DNA of 64,000 nt from Xanthobacter flavus (GTDB taxonomy: Bacteria; Pseudomonadota; Alphaproteobacteria; Rhizobiales; Xanthobacteraceae). Of the stretch, positions 24,654 to 33,827 are shown in pieces (positions within the stretch are counted from its first letter, which is position 1; every line of letters starts with the position of its first letter). The position numbers and the translations under genes were made by a program. The notes beneath the pieces are model-generated. The model saw only the letters and a list, made by a program, of their open reading frames with translations. It searched no databases and was not told the DNA's origin. The stretch spans positions 4,733,001 to 4,797,000 of the forward strand of contig NZ_JAGGML010000001.1 in NCBI RefSeq assembly GCF_017875275.1. The letters run 5' to 3'.

Positions 24654-24728
24654 CGCATCCTCCAAACCATCCGCACAGGAACGCTGATTGGAGCAGGTGC
24701 AAACGTGGGGCCAGTTGCGTCCGCGGGC

Positions 24729-25862
24729 TCAGGCGAGCCTTGCGAGCGCCTCCGTGGCGAGCTTGTGCGTGAGGTCGGCGGCCGGAAGACGCGGGCTCAG
24801 GGCGGCGGACTGGCCGCACCAGAGGTTGGTGAAATCGTCCCGGCCTTCCGCTTCAGCCTTGGCGCGCAGCGGGGCAAGAGCACCGCCGGAGGTGGGGAAG
24901 GCTGAGGCCTCCGGCGCGATGGGGCCGATCTCGCGCATCACGCGGTTCATGATGCCGCGCGCGGGGCGGCCGGTGAAGATGTTCGTGAGCGCGGTGCTCT
25001 CGTCCGTCGCGGCCTCCAGGGCGGCGCGGTGGACGGCTGGCACCTTCGCTTCCGGCGAGAACAGGTAGGCGGTGCCGATCTGCACCGCCGAAGCCCCCAG
25101 CGCCAGCGCCGCCACGATACCGCGCGCATCGGCGATGCCGCCGGCGGCGATCACCGGCACCCTCACCGCATCCGCCACCTGCGGCACGAGGGAGAAGGTG
25201 CCCACCTGCCGGGCCACGTCCTGCCAGCCGATGGGGGTCTGCGAATAATCGCCGCCGAGGAAGAGGGCGCGATGGCCGCCGGCCTCGAAGCCCATGGCGA
25301 TGATGGCGTCGCAGCCGTGATCCTCCAGCCAGCGCGCCTCGGCCACCGTGGTCGCGGACGAGATGATCTTTGCGCCCGTCGCCTTCACCCGCGCCACGAG
25401 GGCCGGCGCCGGGAGGCCGAAATGGAAGCTCACCACTTCGGGGCGCACCCCCTCCACGACGGCGCAGAACGTGTCGTCGAACGGCGCGCGGGAGGGGGAG
25501 GGGGTGCTCGCGGCCGGGTCGAGCCCGGCCTCGACGTAGTAATCGGCGAGCCGCGCCCGCCAGCGCAGCGCCCGCGCCGGATCGTCCTGCGGGGGCGTGT
25601 GGCAGAAGAAGTTGAGGTTGAGCGGCTTGCCCGGCAGGCCCGCGCGGATCTTCGCCACCGCCGCCTTAAGATCGTCCGCCCCATACATGGCGCAGGGTAA
25701 AGACGCGAGGCCGCCGGCCGTGCCCACCGCAATGGCCAGCTCCGGCGAGCCGGGGCCGGCCATGGGGCCGAGCAGGATGGGGTGCTCGATGCCGAACAGG
25801 TCGAGGATGCGCCGGTCGGGCCAGCGGGCGGCGGCGGGAGCATCGGGCGTGGCGGCGGTCAT
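24729..25862 (-). CDS. Nitronate monooxygenase-like FMN protein
   Basis: The 377-residue TIM barrel resembles 2-nitropropane dioxygenase/nitronate monooxygenase: an N-terminal PILLGPMAG block, MGFEAGGHR with the candidate catalytic His, and the FMN-phosphate segment VIAAGGIADARG followed by LALGASAVQIGTAYL. Family members use FMN to oxidise alkyl nitronates; some relatives are enoyl-ACP reductases, but the GGHR motif favours the nitronate class. It is divergent from the LysR gene, its likely regulator, and is the first gene of the minus-strand run that leads to the di-iron operon. Confidence 0.82.
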   Translation of the reverse strand: MTAATPDAPAAARWPDRRILDLFGIEHPILLGPMAGPGSPELAIAVGTAGGLASLPCAMYGADDLKAAVAKIRAGLPGKPLNLNFFCHTPPQDDPARALRWRARLADYYVEAGLDPAASTPSPSRAPFDDTFCAVVEGVRPEVVSFHFGLPAPALVARVKATGAKIISSATTVAEARWLEDHGCDAIIAMGFEAGGHRALFLGGDYSQTPIGWQDVARQVGTFSLVPQVADAVRVPVIAAGGIADARGIVAALALGASAVQIGTAYLFSPEAKVPAVHRAALEAATDESTALTNIFTGRPARGIMNRVMREIGPIAPEASAFPTSGGALAPLRAKAEAEGRDDFTNLWCGQSAALSPRLPAADLTHKLATEALARLA

Positions 25863-25949
25863 GGCGTTGTCTCCCGAGGGGTGGCCGCCATTATCGCGCT
25901 TCCATCAATCATTGAAATTGAAACATTCTGATATTATCGTTCACTTCTG

Positions 25950-26774
25950 ATGATGGACCTGCGCGATTTCCGCTTCCTGGAAGCGGTGGCCGAGACCGGC
26001 AGCGTCACCCGCGCCGCCGGGCGCCTCGGCTGCGTGCAGTCCAATGTCACCACCCGCCTGCGCAAGCTGGAGGACCGGCTCGGCCAGAAGCTCGTGGAGC
26101 GCATCGACGGCCGCATGGTGCCCACCGCCGCCGGTGCGATGGCTCTCGACTATGGCGCGCGGATCGTGCGTCTGTCGGAAGAGGCGGAGAAGCGGCTGCG
26201 TTCGGCGGCCGAGGCCTTCCCGCCGCTGCGCCTCGGCACCATGGAGACCACCGCCGCCGTGCGCCTGCCGCCGCTATTGAAAGCGGCGCGGGCGCAGCTG
26301 CCGGACCTGCGCCTCTCCATCACCACCGGCACCAGCGGCGAACTGGTCGCGGCGCTCGGGCGGGGCGACATCGACCTCGCCTTCGTGGCCGAGGAGGCGG
26401 CAGAGGCGCGTTTTGAAAGCGTGCCGCTGTTCGAGGAAGACCTGGTGGAGGTGCTGCCCATCGGCGGCGCGGCGGAGGCGGCCGCCGTCGTCTTCCGGGC
26501 GGGCTGCTGCTACCGCGCGCGCTTCGCCGAGGCGTTTGGCGACCTGCCATTGCTGGAACTGGGCACGCTGGACGGCATCATGGGCTGCGTCGCCGCCGGG
26601 CTCGGACGCACGCTTTTGCCCGAAGCGGCGGTGGAGCGCTGGCGCAGGGCAGGGGAGGTGGAAACGCGCCCTCTTCCCCCCGGTCGTGGGCGGGTGGGCA
26701 CGCTGGCGCTGTTCCGCGCCGCGAGCCCTTCCCGCCGCTCCATCGATGCCCTCGTGGCTCTGGCTCGCGGCTGA
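25950..26774 (+). CDS. LysR-family transcriptional regulator
   Basis: The 274-residue protein has the LysR N-terminal helix-turn-helix (FRFLEAVAETGSVTRAAGRL...VQSNVTTRLRKLEDRLG) and a periplasmic-binding-like effector domain (from about residue 90, LRLGTMETTAAVRLPPLL). The start is ATG 25950, or the adjacent ATG at 25953. It is transcribed away from the nitronate monooxygenase gene with an 87-bp AT-rich gap between, the classic arrangement for a LysR activator and its target. Confidence 0.87.
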   Translation: MMDLRDFRFLEAVAETGSVTRAAGRLGCVQSNVTTRLRKLEDRLGQKLVERIDGRMVPTAAGAMALDYGARIVRLSEEAEKRLRSAAEAFPPLRLGTMETTAAVRLPPLLKAARAQLPDLRLSITTGTSGELVAALGRGDIDLAFVAEEAAEARFESVPLFEEDLVEVLPIGGAAEAAAVVFRAGCCYRARFAEAFGDLPLLELGTLDGIMGCVAAGLGRTLLPEAAVERWRRAGEVETRPLPPGRGRVGTLALFRAASPSRRSIDALVALARG

Positions 26775-26918
26775 GCAGGTCCCACAGCCTCGCGACATCG
26801 TGCGTGGCTTCAATGTAACGCCGGAGGTCCATGGCCCGAACTCGGCCGTAGAAACCACACGGCGTCTGTGGCGTTGATGTCGGAGGCGGTCCGAGGCCGC
26901 ATCGGTGAGCGAGGACGA

Positions 26919-28229
26919 ATGAACAAGCCCTGGAAACCCCTCGCGACGCCGCAGCCTATTCGGCCCGAGGCCTCGGATGAGACCGGGCGCGGCCCCGCCA
27001 TCGCCCGCTTTCTCAAGGTGCGCAGACAGACCGAAGACCTGGCGGAGCGCCTCCATCCCGAGGACCAGACGGTGCAATCCATGCCGGATTGCAGCCCCAC
27101 CAAATGGCACCTCGCGCACGTTTCGTGGTTCTTCGAGACGTTCCTGCTGGTGCCGCACCTGACGGGCTACCAAGTCGCCAACGCGGATTTCGCCTTCCTC
27201 TTCAATTCCTATTATGAGGCCGCCGGTCCCCGCCATGCCCGCTTCGCGCGCGGCCTCATCACCCGCCCCACGGTGACGGAGGTGGCGGACTATCGCCGGC
27301 ATGTCACCCACGCCATGACAGACCTCCTCACCGGGGCCGACGAGGAGACCGTCGCCCGTCTCGCGCCGCTGGTGAAGATCGGCATCAACCACGAGCAGCA
27401 GCATCAGGAACTGATCCTGATGGACATCCTGAACCTGTTCGCCGCCAATCCCCTGCGTCCCGCCTACCGGCCCGCGGTGCCCGCGCCGACGGCGGAGGCG
27501 CGGCCGCTGGCGTTCGTCGATTATCCCGGTGGCATCTTCGAGATGGGCCACGCGGGGGAGGGCTTCTGCTATGACAATGAGGGGCCGCGCCATGAGGTGC
27601 TGCTGCGCCCCTTCCGCCTCGCCTCCCGCGCCGTGACCAATGGTGAGTGGCGCGCCTTCATCGCGGATGGCGGCTATCGCCGGCCGGACCTGTGGCTCGC
27701 GGACGGCTGGGCGCGGGTGAAGGCGGGGGAATATGAGGCGCCGCTCTATTGGGAGCTTCATGACGGTGACTGGCAGGCGTTCAACCTCAATGGCCTCGCC
27801 CCGCTCGATCCGGCCGCGCCGGTGGTGCATGTGAGCTATTACGAGGCCGACGCCTTCGCCCGCTGGGCCGGCAAGCGCCTGCCCACCGAAGCGGAGTGGG
27901 AGGTGGCGGCACGCGGCCTGCCCGTCGCCGGCAATTTCCTCGACAGCGACGCGCTGCGCCCGCTTCCCGCCGCCACGGATGATCTGCCTGCGCAGATGTT
28001 CGGCGATGTCTGGGAATGGACCCAGAGCCCCTATGTGGCCTACCCCGGCTATCGCCCCGCGCCGGGCGCGCTCGGCGAATACAACGGCAAGTTCATGTCG
28101 TCGCAGATGGTGCTGCGCGGCGGCTGCTGCGCGACGCCTGAAGGCCATGTGCGGGCCACCTACCGCAATTTCTTCTATCCCCACCAGCGCTGGGCCTTCG
28201 CCGGCCTGCGCCTTGCCGAGGATGCCTGA
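26919..28229 (+). CDS. egtB: Ergothioneine biosynthesis sulfoxide synthase EgtB
   Basis: The 436-residue protein has an N-terminal DinB-like domain with the iron ligands His67 (KWHLAHVSWF) and His158/His162 (NHEQQHQEL). A C-terminal formylglycine-generating-enzyme-like (C-type lectin) fold follows (PTEAEWEVAARG, DVWEWTQSPY, VLRGGCCATP). It joins sulfur from cysteine or gamma-glutamylcysteine to hercynine using oxygen. The ATG at 26919 follows GAGGACGA; an ATG at 26868 would add 17 unlikely residues. It overlaps egtD by one base (TGATG). Confidence 0.93.
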   Translation: MNKPWKPLATPQPIRPEASDETGRGPAIARFLKVRRQTEDLAERLHPEDQTVQSMPDCSPTKWHLAHVSWFFETFLLVPHLTGYQVANADFAFLFNSYYEAAGPRHARFARGLITRPTVTEVADYRRHVTHAMTDLLTGADEETVARLAPLVKIGINHEQQHQELILMDILNLFAANPLRPAYRPAVPAPTAEARPLAFVDYPGGIFEMGHAGEGFCYDNEGPRHEVLLRPFRLASRAVTNGEWRAFIADGGYRRPDLWLADGWARVKAGEYEAPLYWELHDGDWQAFNLNGLAPLDPAAPVVHVSYYEADAFARWAGKRLPTEAEWEVAARGLPVAGNFLDSDALRPLPAATDDLPAQMFGDVWEWTQSPYVAYPGYRPAPGALGEYNGKFMSSQMVLRGGCCATPEGHVRATYRNFFYPHQRWAFAGLRLAEDA

Positions 28230-29200
28230 TGCGCGCTTCGTCCCTTCTGTGCGCCCCTGAGAGCCGAGAGTCCCCCGAGCGCGCCGCCTTCCGCGCCGAC
28301 GTGATCGAGGGGCTGTCTGCCAGCCCAAAGCAGCTTTCGCCCAAGTATTTCTATGACGAGGCCGGCTCGCGCCTGTTCGACCTCATCTGCCGCCTGCCCG
28401 AATACTATCCCACCCGCACCGAGCTGGGCGTGCTGAAGGCCCATGCCGGCGACATCGCCGCCCTCGCCGGGCCGGGCGCGAGCCTCGTGGAGTTCGGCTC
28501 CGGATCGAGCGTGAAGGTGCGCCTGCTGCTCGATGCGCTGGAGCGCCCCGTCGCCTACGTGCCCATCGACATCTCCGGCCCGCACATGCGGGCTGCCGTG
28601 ACCGCGCTGGCACGGGATTATCCGTCGGTTGCCATGACGCCGGTGGAGGGCGATTTCACACGGCCGCTGGAATTGCCGGATCTTGGCGAAGGAGGGCGGC
28701 GCATTGGCTTCTTCCCCGGCTCGACAATCGGCAATTTCACGCCGGCCGAGGCCGAGGCGTTCCTGACCCATGCGCGGCAGTCGCTGGGCGCTGGCGCGGC
28801 GCTGGTGCTGGGGTTTGACCTGCCGAAGGACCGCGCGGTGCTGGAAGCCGCCTATGACGACCATCAGGGCGTGACCGCCGCCTTCAACCTCAACCTTCTG
28901 ACGCGCATGAACCGGGAACTGGGGACGGATTTCGACCTCTCCGCCTTCCACCATCGCGCCGTATTTAATGAAGCCGAGAGCCGCATAGAGATGCATCTGG
29001 AGAGCCGGGCGGCGCAGACCGTGCGGCTCGACGGCGTGCGCTTCACCTTCGCGCCTGGCGAGACCATCCACACGGAGAATTCCTACAAGTATGCGGCTCC
29101 GCGGCTGATGGGCATGGCGCAGGCCGCCGGCTGGCGGCAGGCGGCACTGTGGACCGACCCGCGCCGCTGGTTCGCGGTGGCGGTGCTGGAAGCTGTCTGA
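28229..29200 (+). CDS. egtD: L-histidine N-alpha-methyltransferase EgtD
   Basis: The 323-residue SAM-dependent enzyme trimethylates histidine to hercynine, the first step of ergothioneine synthesis. Family features include SPKYFYDEAGSRLFDLIC near the N terminus, the SAM loop VEFGSGSSVKVRLLLDAL, YVPIDIS, and the histidine-binding region FFPGSTIGNF. Its start overlaps the egtB stop, so the two are translationally coupled. No egtA, egtC or egtE is present nearby, as is common outside Actinobacteria. Confidence 0.93.
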   Translation: MRASSLLCAPESRESPERAAFRADVIEGLSASPKQLSPKYFYDEAGSRLFDLICRLPEYYPTRTELGVLKAHAGDIAALAGPGASLVEFGSGSSVKVRLLLDALERPVAYVPIDISGPHMRAAVTALARDYPSVAMTPVEGDFTRPLELPDLGEGGRRIGFFPGSTIGNFTPAEAEAFLTHARQSLGAGAALVLGFDLPKDRAVLEAAYDDHQGVTAAFNLNLLTRMNRELGTDFDLSAFHHRAVFNEAESRIEMHLESRAAQTVRLDGVRFTFAPGETIHTENSYKYAAPRLMGMAQAAGWRQAALWTDPRRWFAVAVLEAV

Positions 29201-29241
29201 GCCGGGAAACAAACCGGCCCTGGCCCCGTTAGTCCTCCACC

Positions 29242-29484
29242 ATGGCACGCTTCTGGGAAACCCAACTCATCCGCCCCATCTGGCTCCACGACGGATCGTG
29301 GTTGGCCACGCTCGGCGATTGCGGTCGCGTGCTGCTGCACCGCTTCGCGGAAGGTGAGAAGGGGCCGGAGCTGGACAATGCCCTGAAGGCACTCATCGGC
29401 GCCGCCGAGGCCGGGCGGCCGGAGGACATCGCCTTCGCCGAGCGGCAGGTCCGGCTTTTCTTCGAGGTGCGCGCGCTGCTGTGA
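29242..29484 (+). CDS. Small protein of unknown function
   Basis: This 80-residue soluble protein (MARFWETQLIRPIWLHDGSW...) begins 41 bases after egtD on the same strand and ends in a helix-forming stretch (IAFAERQVRLFFEVRALL). I recognise no family. It may be co-transcribed with egtBD, but nothing in it suggests a role in thiol metabolism: it has one Cys only. Confidence 0.5.
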   Translation: MARFWETQLIRPIWLHDGSWLATLGDCGRVLLHRFAEGEKGPELDNALKALIGAAEAGRPEDIAFAERQVRLFFEVRALL

Positions 29485-29554
29485 CGCGACCTTCCGAGCG
29501 CGCGGGCGCAAATGCGGCCATCATGTGACCGCGATCGCGTGGTAGTGGAGGGGG

Positions 29555-29773
29555 ATGATCTGCGCCGAATGCGACCGCTGCCACCGCCGCTCCATCCTCT
29601 CCCCTCGGGGCGACGAGGACGGCCGGCTGGAGGACACATCTGAAATGCGGGCCAACAGCCTGCGCTGCGACTTGTGCGGCAGCCGTCGCGTGCGCCTCGT
29701 GCGGGTGGCTTCGCCGTTCGAGGCCGTCGCCTTCATCAACGGGCGGCTCGCGCCGGATCGCTCCGGCGGCTGA
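29555..29773 (+). CDS. Small zinc-ribbon-like protein
   Basis: The 72-residue protein (MICAECDRCHRRSILSP...) carries Cys3, Cys6 and Cys9, then Cys38-X2-Cys41 (CDLCG). The pairs Cys6/Cys9 and Cys38/Cys41 are spaced as in a zinc ribbon. The function is unknown. It follows the 80-residue gene by 70 bases on the same strand. Confidence 0.5.
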   Translation: MICAECDRCHRRSILSPRGDEDGRLEDTSEMRANSLRCDLCGSRRVRLVRVASPFEAVAFINGRLAPDRSGG

Positions 29774-29783
29774 GCGTCGCGCG

Positions 29784-30071
29784 TCAGGAGAAGATCACGC
29801 CAGCCTGCGCGCTGCCCGTGAGGTGGCGGGGGGTGCCGGTGCCGGGAGCGTGGAGGCAGCCGCTGCAATAGACGGCGCTGTTCTGGAGGCTGCGGCCATC
29901 GGCATCAAGGGCATAGACCCCGACCCAGGTGCGATGGTCTCCCTCGTCGTCCGCGATGGAAAAAGCCAGTTCGCGGTCGAAGCAAATCGTTTCGCTCTGG
30001 AGGAGAAGTTTCCCCTCTTCGCTGACCATCGCCATGACGAGATAGGCGTTGGGGGTGGCGCTTGATGTCAT
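29784..30071 (-). CDS. Small protein of unknown function with CxxC
   Basis: This 95-residue protein (MTSSATPNAYLVMAMVSEEG...) is probably a small beta-rich domain: alternating hydrophobic residues around RTWVGVYALDADGRSL, then YCSGC near the C terminus. The start at 30071 is chosen because upstream codons (up to 30134) look non-coding. It is convergent with the zinc-ribbon gene and divergent from the antiporter gene. No family is recognised. Confidence 0.5.
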   Translation of the reverse strand: MTSSATPNAYLVMAMVSEEGKLLLQSETICFDRELAFSIADDEGDHRTWVGVYALDADGRSLQNSAVYCSGCLHAPGTGTPRHLTGSAQAGVIFS

Positions 30072-30215
30072 TCGCGTCCCTTTCCGCCCCCGGATCGGTC
30101 CGTTCGTAATACAGAATTGGTAATTCCGCACCACGATGCGAGAACCTTACGCCTTAGACGGTCGCCGCGCTACTGTGACGTTCAGGATTCGGCGGGGCCA
30201 GGGCTTTTTGGACAC

Positions 30216-32006
30216 ATGGGATCGGTTGTTGTATCAAACATAGTCCTCCTCGTGGTTGCGGCGCTGGTCGTGGTTGGAACGCTCTCCAGCCTGCTCGCCG
30301 CCCGGTTCGGCGCGCCCATCCTGCTGGTGTTCCTCGTGGTCGGCGTGGCGGCCGGCGAGGGGGGGCCGGGAGGCATCCATTTCGATGACTACTGGGCCAC
30401 CTACATGGTGGGATCCGCCGCGCTGGCGGTAATCCTGTTCGACGGCGGCCTGAGGATGCGGGTCGCCTCCATGCGCGGCGCCATCCTGCCCGCTGTGGGA
30501 CTTTCCACGGTCGGCGTCGCTTTCACCGCCGCGCTGGTGGCGCTGGTGGCCGTGCCACTCCTCGGCCTTGGCTGGATGGAGGGCCTGCTGGTCGGCGCCA
30601 TCGTCGCCTCCACCGATGCGGCGGCCGTGCTGTTCCTGGTCCGCGCGCAGGGGCTGCGCCTCGGCCGCCGGGTCGGCTCGGTGATCGAGATCGAATCCGC
30701 CACCAACGATCCCGCCGCCGTATTCCTCACCGTGTTGCTGGTGGAAATGCTCACGAGCAGCGCCGGCGGCCATGTGGGCGATCCCGGTCTCGTGGTGGTG
30801 TTCGGCGCGCTCCGCGAGATGGTTCTGGGCGCGGTGCTCGGCGTCGCGGGCGGATATGCGCTGGTGGCGCTGCTCAATCGCGTGGACCTGCCGGGCGGTC
30901 TTCATCCGGTGATGGTGGTGGGCGTGGCGGTGCTGCTGTTCGCGCTTACCTCGCTGCTGCACGGCTCGGGATTCCTCGCCGTTTATCTGGCGGGACTGGT
31001 GGTGGGAAACCGGCCGGTGCGGGCCATCGCCTCCATCACCTCGTTTCTCGATACAATCACCTGGCTCTGCCAGATCGTCATGTTCGTGATGCTGGGCATG
31101 CTGGTCTCGCCCGAGAAGCTCCTGCAATACGCCCTGCCGGCGCTCGGCGTCGCGGCCTTCCTGATTCTTGTGGGTCGGCCGGCGGCGGTGTTCGCCTGCC
31201 TCGCGCCGTTCCATTTCTCGCTGAAGGAGAAGCTGTTCGTCTCCTGGGCCGGGTTGCGCGGGGCGGTATCCATCTTCCTCGCCACCATCCCCATGCTGGC
31301 GCACCTGCCCATGGCGGAGGTGTATTTCAACGTCGCCTTCGCGGTGGTGGTCGTCTCGCTGATCTTGCACGGCTGGACCATGGGCTACGCGGCGCGGCGG
31401 CTCGACGTGGCCCTGTCCGATCCCGATCCCGGCGTCCGGCGCTTCGAGATCGACCTGCCGGGACAGACGGAAATGGAGCTGGTCGCCTATCCCGTCATGG
31501 CGGCGACGCCCGTGGTGGGGCAGGCGCAACTGCCCGAGTGGGCGCGCCTGATGATGGTGGTGCGCGCCAACGAGACGCTCACGCCCGAGGCGGCCGGCCC
31601 CCTCAAGGCCGGCGACTACGGCTATGTGCTGGCACCGCCCAAGCGTGTGCACCAACTGGACCGCCTGTTCCGGCCCGAGGAAGCGACGCCGCTCGACGAC
31701 AGCGCGGCCTTCCCCTTCGTCGGCGAGGTGCGGCTGGGCGATCTCGCCAGCTTCTACGGCCTTGCCGTTCCGGACGCCGAACTCGGCCTCACCATCGCCG
31801 ACGCCTTCGCCGACCGCTCCGACGACAAGCCCGCGCCGGGCATGCGCATCGCCTACGGACAAGCGGTGATAGAGGTGCGGGCGGTGACCGACGGGCGGGT
31901 GAGCTATGTGGTGCTGCGGCTGCAGGCCGGCAAACTCAAGCGCTCCATCGCCCGCGCCCGTCGCCTGCTCGGCTTTCCGCCGGAGCAGGACGAGGACGAC
32001 GAATAG
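30216..32006 (+). CDS. CPA1-type K+/H+ antiporter, NhaP2/CvrA family
   Basis: The 596-residue protein has about 12 membrane helices (residues 1-400) including the ion-binding motif ESATNDPAAVFL and WAGLRGAVSIFLATIP. A cytoplasmic C-terminal half follows with a TrkA-C-like regulatory domain (around LMMVVRANETLTPEAAGPLKAGDYGYVL), as in NhaP2/CvrA. It exports potassium in exchange for protons and helps cells survive osmotic change. The ATG at 30216 is picked because the first membrane helix begins there; upstream codons up to 30117 are not hydrophobic. It appears to be monocistronic. Confidence 0.88.
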   Translation: MGSVVVSNIVLLVVAALVVVGTLSSLLAARFGAPILLVFLVVGVAAGEGGPGGIHFDDYWATYMVGSAALAVILFDGGLRMRVASMRGAILPAVGLSTVGVAFTAALVALVAVPLLGLGWMEGLLVGAIVASTDAAAVLFLVRAQGLRLGRRVGSVIEIESATNDPAAVFLTVLLVEMLTSSAGGHVGDPGLVVVFGALREMVLGAVLGVAGGYALVALLNRVDLPGGLHPVMVVGVAVLLFALTSLLHGSGFLAVYLAGLVVGNRPVRAIASITSFLDTITWLCQIVMFVMLGMLVSPEKLLQYALPALGVAAFLILVGRPAAVFACLAPFHFSLKEKLFVSWAGLRGAVSIFLATIPMLAHLPMAEVYFNVAFAVVVVSLILHGWTMGYAARRLDVALSDPDPGVRRFEIDLPGQTEMELVAYPVMAATPVVGQAQLPEWARLMMVVRANETLTPEAAGPLKAGDYGYVLAPPKRVHQLDRLFRPEEATPLDDSAAFPFVGEVRLGDLASFYGLAVPDAELGLTIADAFADRSDDKPAPGMRIAYGQAVIEVRAVTDGRVSYVVLRLQAGKLKRSIARARRLLGFPPEQDEDDE

Positions 32007-32096
32007 AGGCCGACAACCGCCGCCGTCATGTTCATGCCGCGAGCGTGGATGAAACAGGGGCGTTCTTGAAGTCGTGCGTATGCGGAGACCCAACGG

Positions 32097-32411
32097 ATGC
32101 GACTGTTCATGCGCCGCCGCGGCGAGGCCGGACCCGGCCTCGATGCCTCGCGCACCCTGGCCGACCTGGTGCGCACCACCCTGGCGCTGGAGGAGGCGGC
32201 CACCGTTTCCGTCTCCGAGATCTCCTGCGGTGATCCGGCCTGCGGCGGCGCGGAAACGGTGGTGCTGGTGATGCGCCCCGGCCGCCGCACCGAGGCGGCC
32301 AAGGTTCTGATGCCCATGGCGCAGGTGACGCCCGAGGCGCTGCTGGCGGCCCTGCGGCCGCTGATGCCGGGGGAGGCGGGGGTGTCCACCGGGCTTTCGC
32401 AGGAGGGCTGA
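32097..32411 (+). CDS. Small conserved protein with a CGDPAC motif
   Basis: The 104-residue protein (MRLFMRRRGEAGPGLDASRT...) has a central SEISCGDPACGGAETVVLV segment with Cys44 and Cys49, then a helical C terminus. The CGDPxC pattern looks conserved, and the fold is plausibly alpha/beta like thioredoxin-type or nitrate-reductase-associated small proteins, but I cannot name the family. It begins 90 bases after the antiporter gene. Confidence 0.55.
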   Translation: MRLFMRRRGEAGPGLDASRTLADLVRTTLALEEAATVSVSEISCGDPACGGAETVVLVMRPGRRTEAAKVLMPMAQVTPEALLAALRPLMPGEAGVSTGLSQEG

Positions 32412-32466
32412 AGGGGCTAAACGGCGCAGGCCAGTCGCCCCACCTTCCTTGCCTTGCGAATTTCCC

Positions 32467-33651
32467 ATGTCCCAGCCGCACTTTACGCCGCGTCCGCTCA
32501 ATCCCCTCTATGCCGGCCTGCCCACCACCATCTTCGAGGTGATGTCCGGCCTTGCCCGCACCCATGCGGCGGTCAACCTCGGCCAGGGCTTCCCGGACGA
32601 TCCCGGGCCGCTCGACGTGCGCGAGGCCGCTGCGCGGGCGGTGGTAGATGGCTGGAACCAGTATCCGCCCATGATGGGCCTGCCGGAGCTGCGTCAGGCG
32701 GCGGCGGCGCATTATCGCCACTGGCAGGGGCTGGAGCTCGATCCAGACGCCGAGATCATGGTGACCTCCGGCGCGACCGAAGCGCTGGCCGGCGCGCTGC
32801 TGGCGCTGATCGAGCCGGGCGACGAGGTGGTGCTGTTCCAGCCGCTCTATGATGCCTATCTGCCGCTGGTGCAGCGGGCAGGGGGCATTCCCCGCCTCGT
32901 GCGTCTGGAGCCGCCCTCCTGGGCCATGACGTCGGAGAAGCTGGACCAGGTATTCTCCGAGCGCACCAAGCTCGTGCTCTTCAACAATCCCCAGAACCCC
33001 ACCGGCGTCGTCTACGACCGCGCGCAGATGCAACTGCTTGCCGACTATTGCGTGCGCTTCAACGCCTATGCGGTGTGCGACGAGGTGTGGGAGCACGTGG
33101 TGTTCGACGGCCTCACCTTCGAGCCGCTGATGGCGCTGCCGGGGATGCGCGAGCGCACGGTCAAGATTTCTTCCGCCGGCAAGATCTTCGGCATGACCGG
33201 CTGGAAGGTGGGCCTCGTGTTCGCCGCGCCCCACCTCATGAAGGTGCTGTCCAAGGCGCACCAGTTCCTCACCTTCACCACGCCGCCGAACCTCCAGGCG
33301 GCGGTGGCCTACGGGCTCGGCAAGCCGGACGATTATTTCACCACCATGCGCGCCGGCCTCCAGCGCTCCCGCGACCGCCTCGCAACGGGGCTCAAGGAAC
33401 TGGGCTTCGACGTGCTGTCCTCGCGCGGCACCTATTTCCTCTCCATCGACCTCTCCCCCCAAAGTGTCTCCATCGATGACGAGGCCTTCTGTCTCGATCT
33501 CGTGAAGACGCGGAAGGTGGCGGCCATCCCGGTGTCGGCTTTCTATGCGCAGGATGCAGTGAAGAGCGTGGTGCGCTTCTGCTTCGCCAAGCACGACGCC
33601 ACCATCGACCGCGCGCTGGAGCAACTGGCCGGTCTTGCTGGCCGACTCTGA
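32467..33651 (+). CDS. PLP-dependent class I aminotransferase
   Basis: The 394-residue fold-type I enzyme has the N-terminal NPLYAGLPTTIFEVMSGLA / NLGQGFPD pattern of the kynurenine-oxoglutarate/methionine aminotransferase group, the substrate-stack motif NNPQNPTG, and the PLP Lys239 in SSAGKIFGMTGWKVG. It transfers an amino group between an amino acid (aromatic, Met or Gln-like) and a 2-oxo acid. The start at 32467 is used because homology begins there; an in-frame ATG at 32449 would add six residues. The precise substrate is uncertain. Confidence 0.85.
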   Translation: MSQPHFTPRPLNPLYAGLPTTIFEVMSGLARTHAAVNLGQGFPDDPGPLDVREAAARAVVDGWNQYPPMMGLPELRQAAAAHYRHWQGLELDPDAEIMVTSGATEALAGALLALIEPGDEVVLFQPLYDAYLPLVQRAGGIPRLVRLEPPSWAMTSEKLDQVFSERTKLVLFNNPQNPTGVVYDRAQMQLLADYCVRFNAYAVCDEVWEHVVFDGLTFEPLMALPGMRERTVKISSAGKIFGMTGWKVGLVFAAPHLMKVLSKAHQFLTFTTPPNLQAAVAYGLGKPDDYFTTMRAGLQRSRDRLATGLKELGFDVLSSRGTYFLSIDLSPQSVSIDDEAFCLDLVKTRKVAAIPVSAFYAQDAVKSVVRFCFAKHDATIDRALEQLAGLAGRL

Positions 33652-33827
33652 CCAAAGGTCACGTAAAGGCGGGGGCTTTAAGCGTGGCCCTCACCCTTCA
33701 CGAATGCGTCATTGCGCGCGCTTCCATGGCGAGATGCCGTGACAAAAGCTTAATTGGACCAGCGCGCTGAATTGTTGTTGCATTGCGGCGCGAAACGTTT
33801 CGACGCCGTGGGAGTATCGAGGACTTC

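Noticed and set aside
30234-32501. Long open frame antisense to the K+/H+ antiporter
   Set aside because: It overlaps a complete membrane transporter and a small gene, and its product is a repetitive His/Arg-rich string typical of antisense frames in high-GC DNA.
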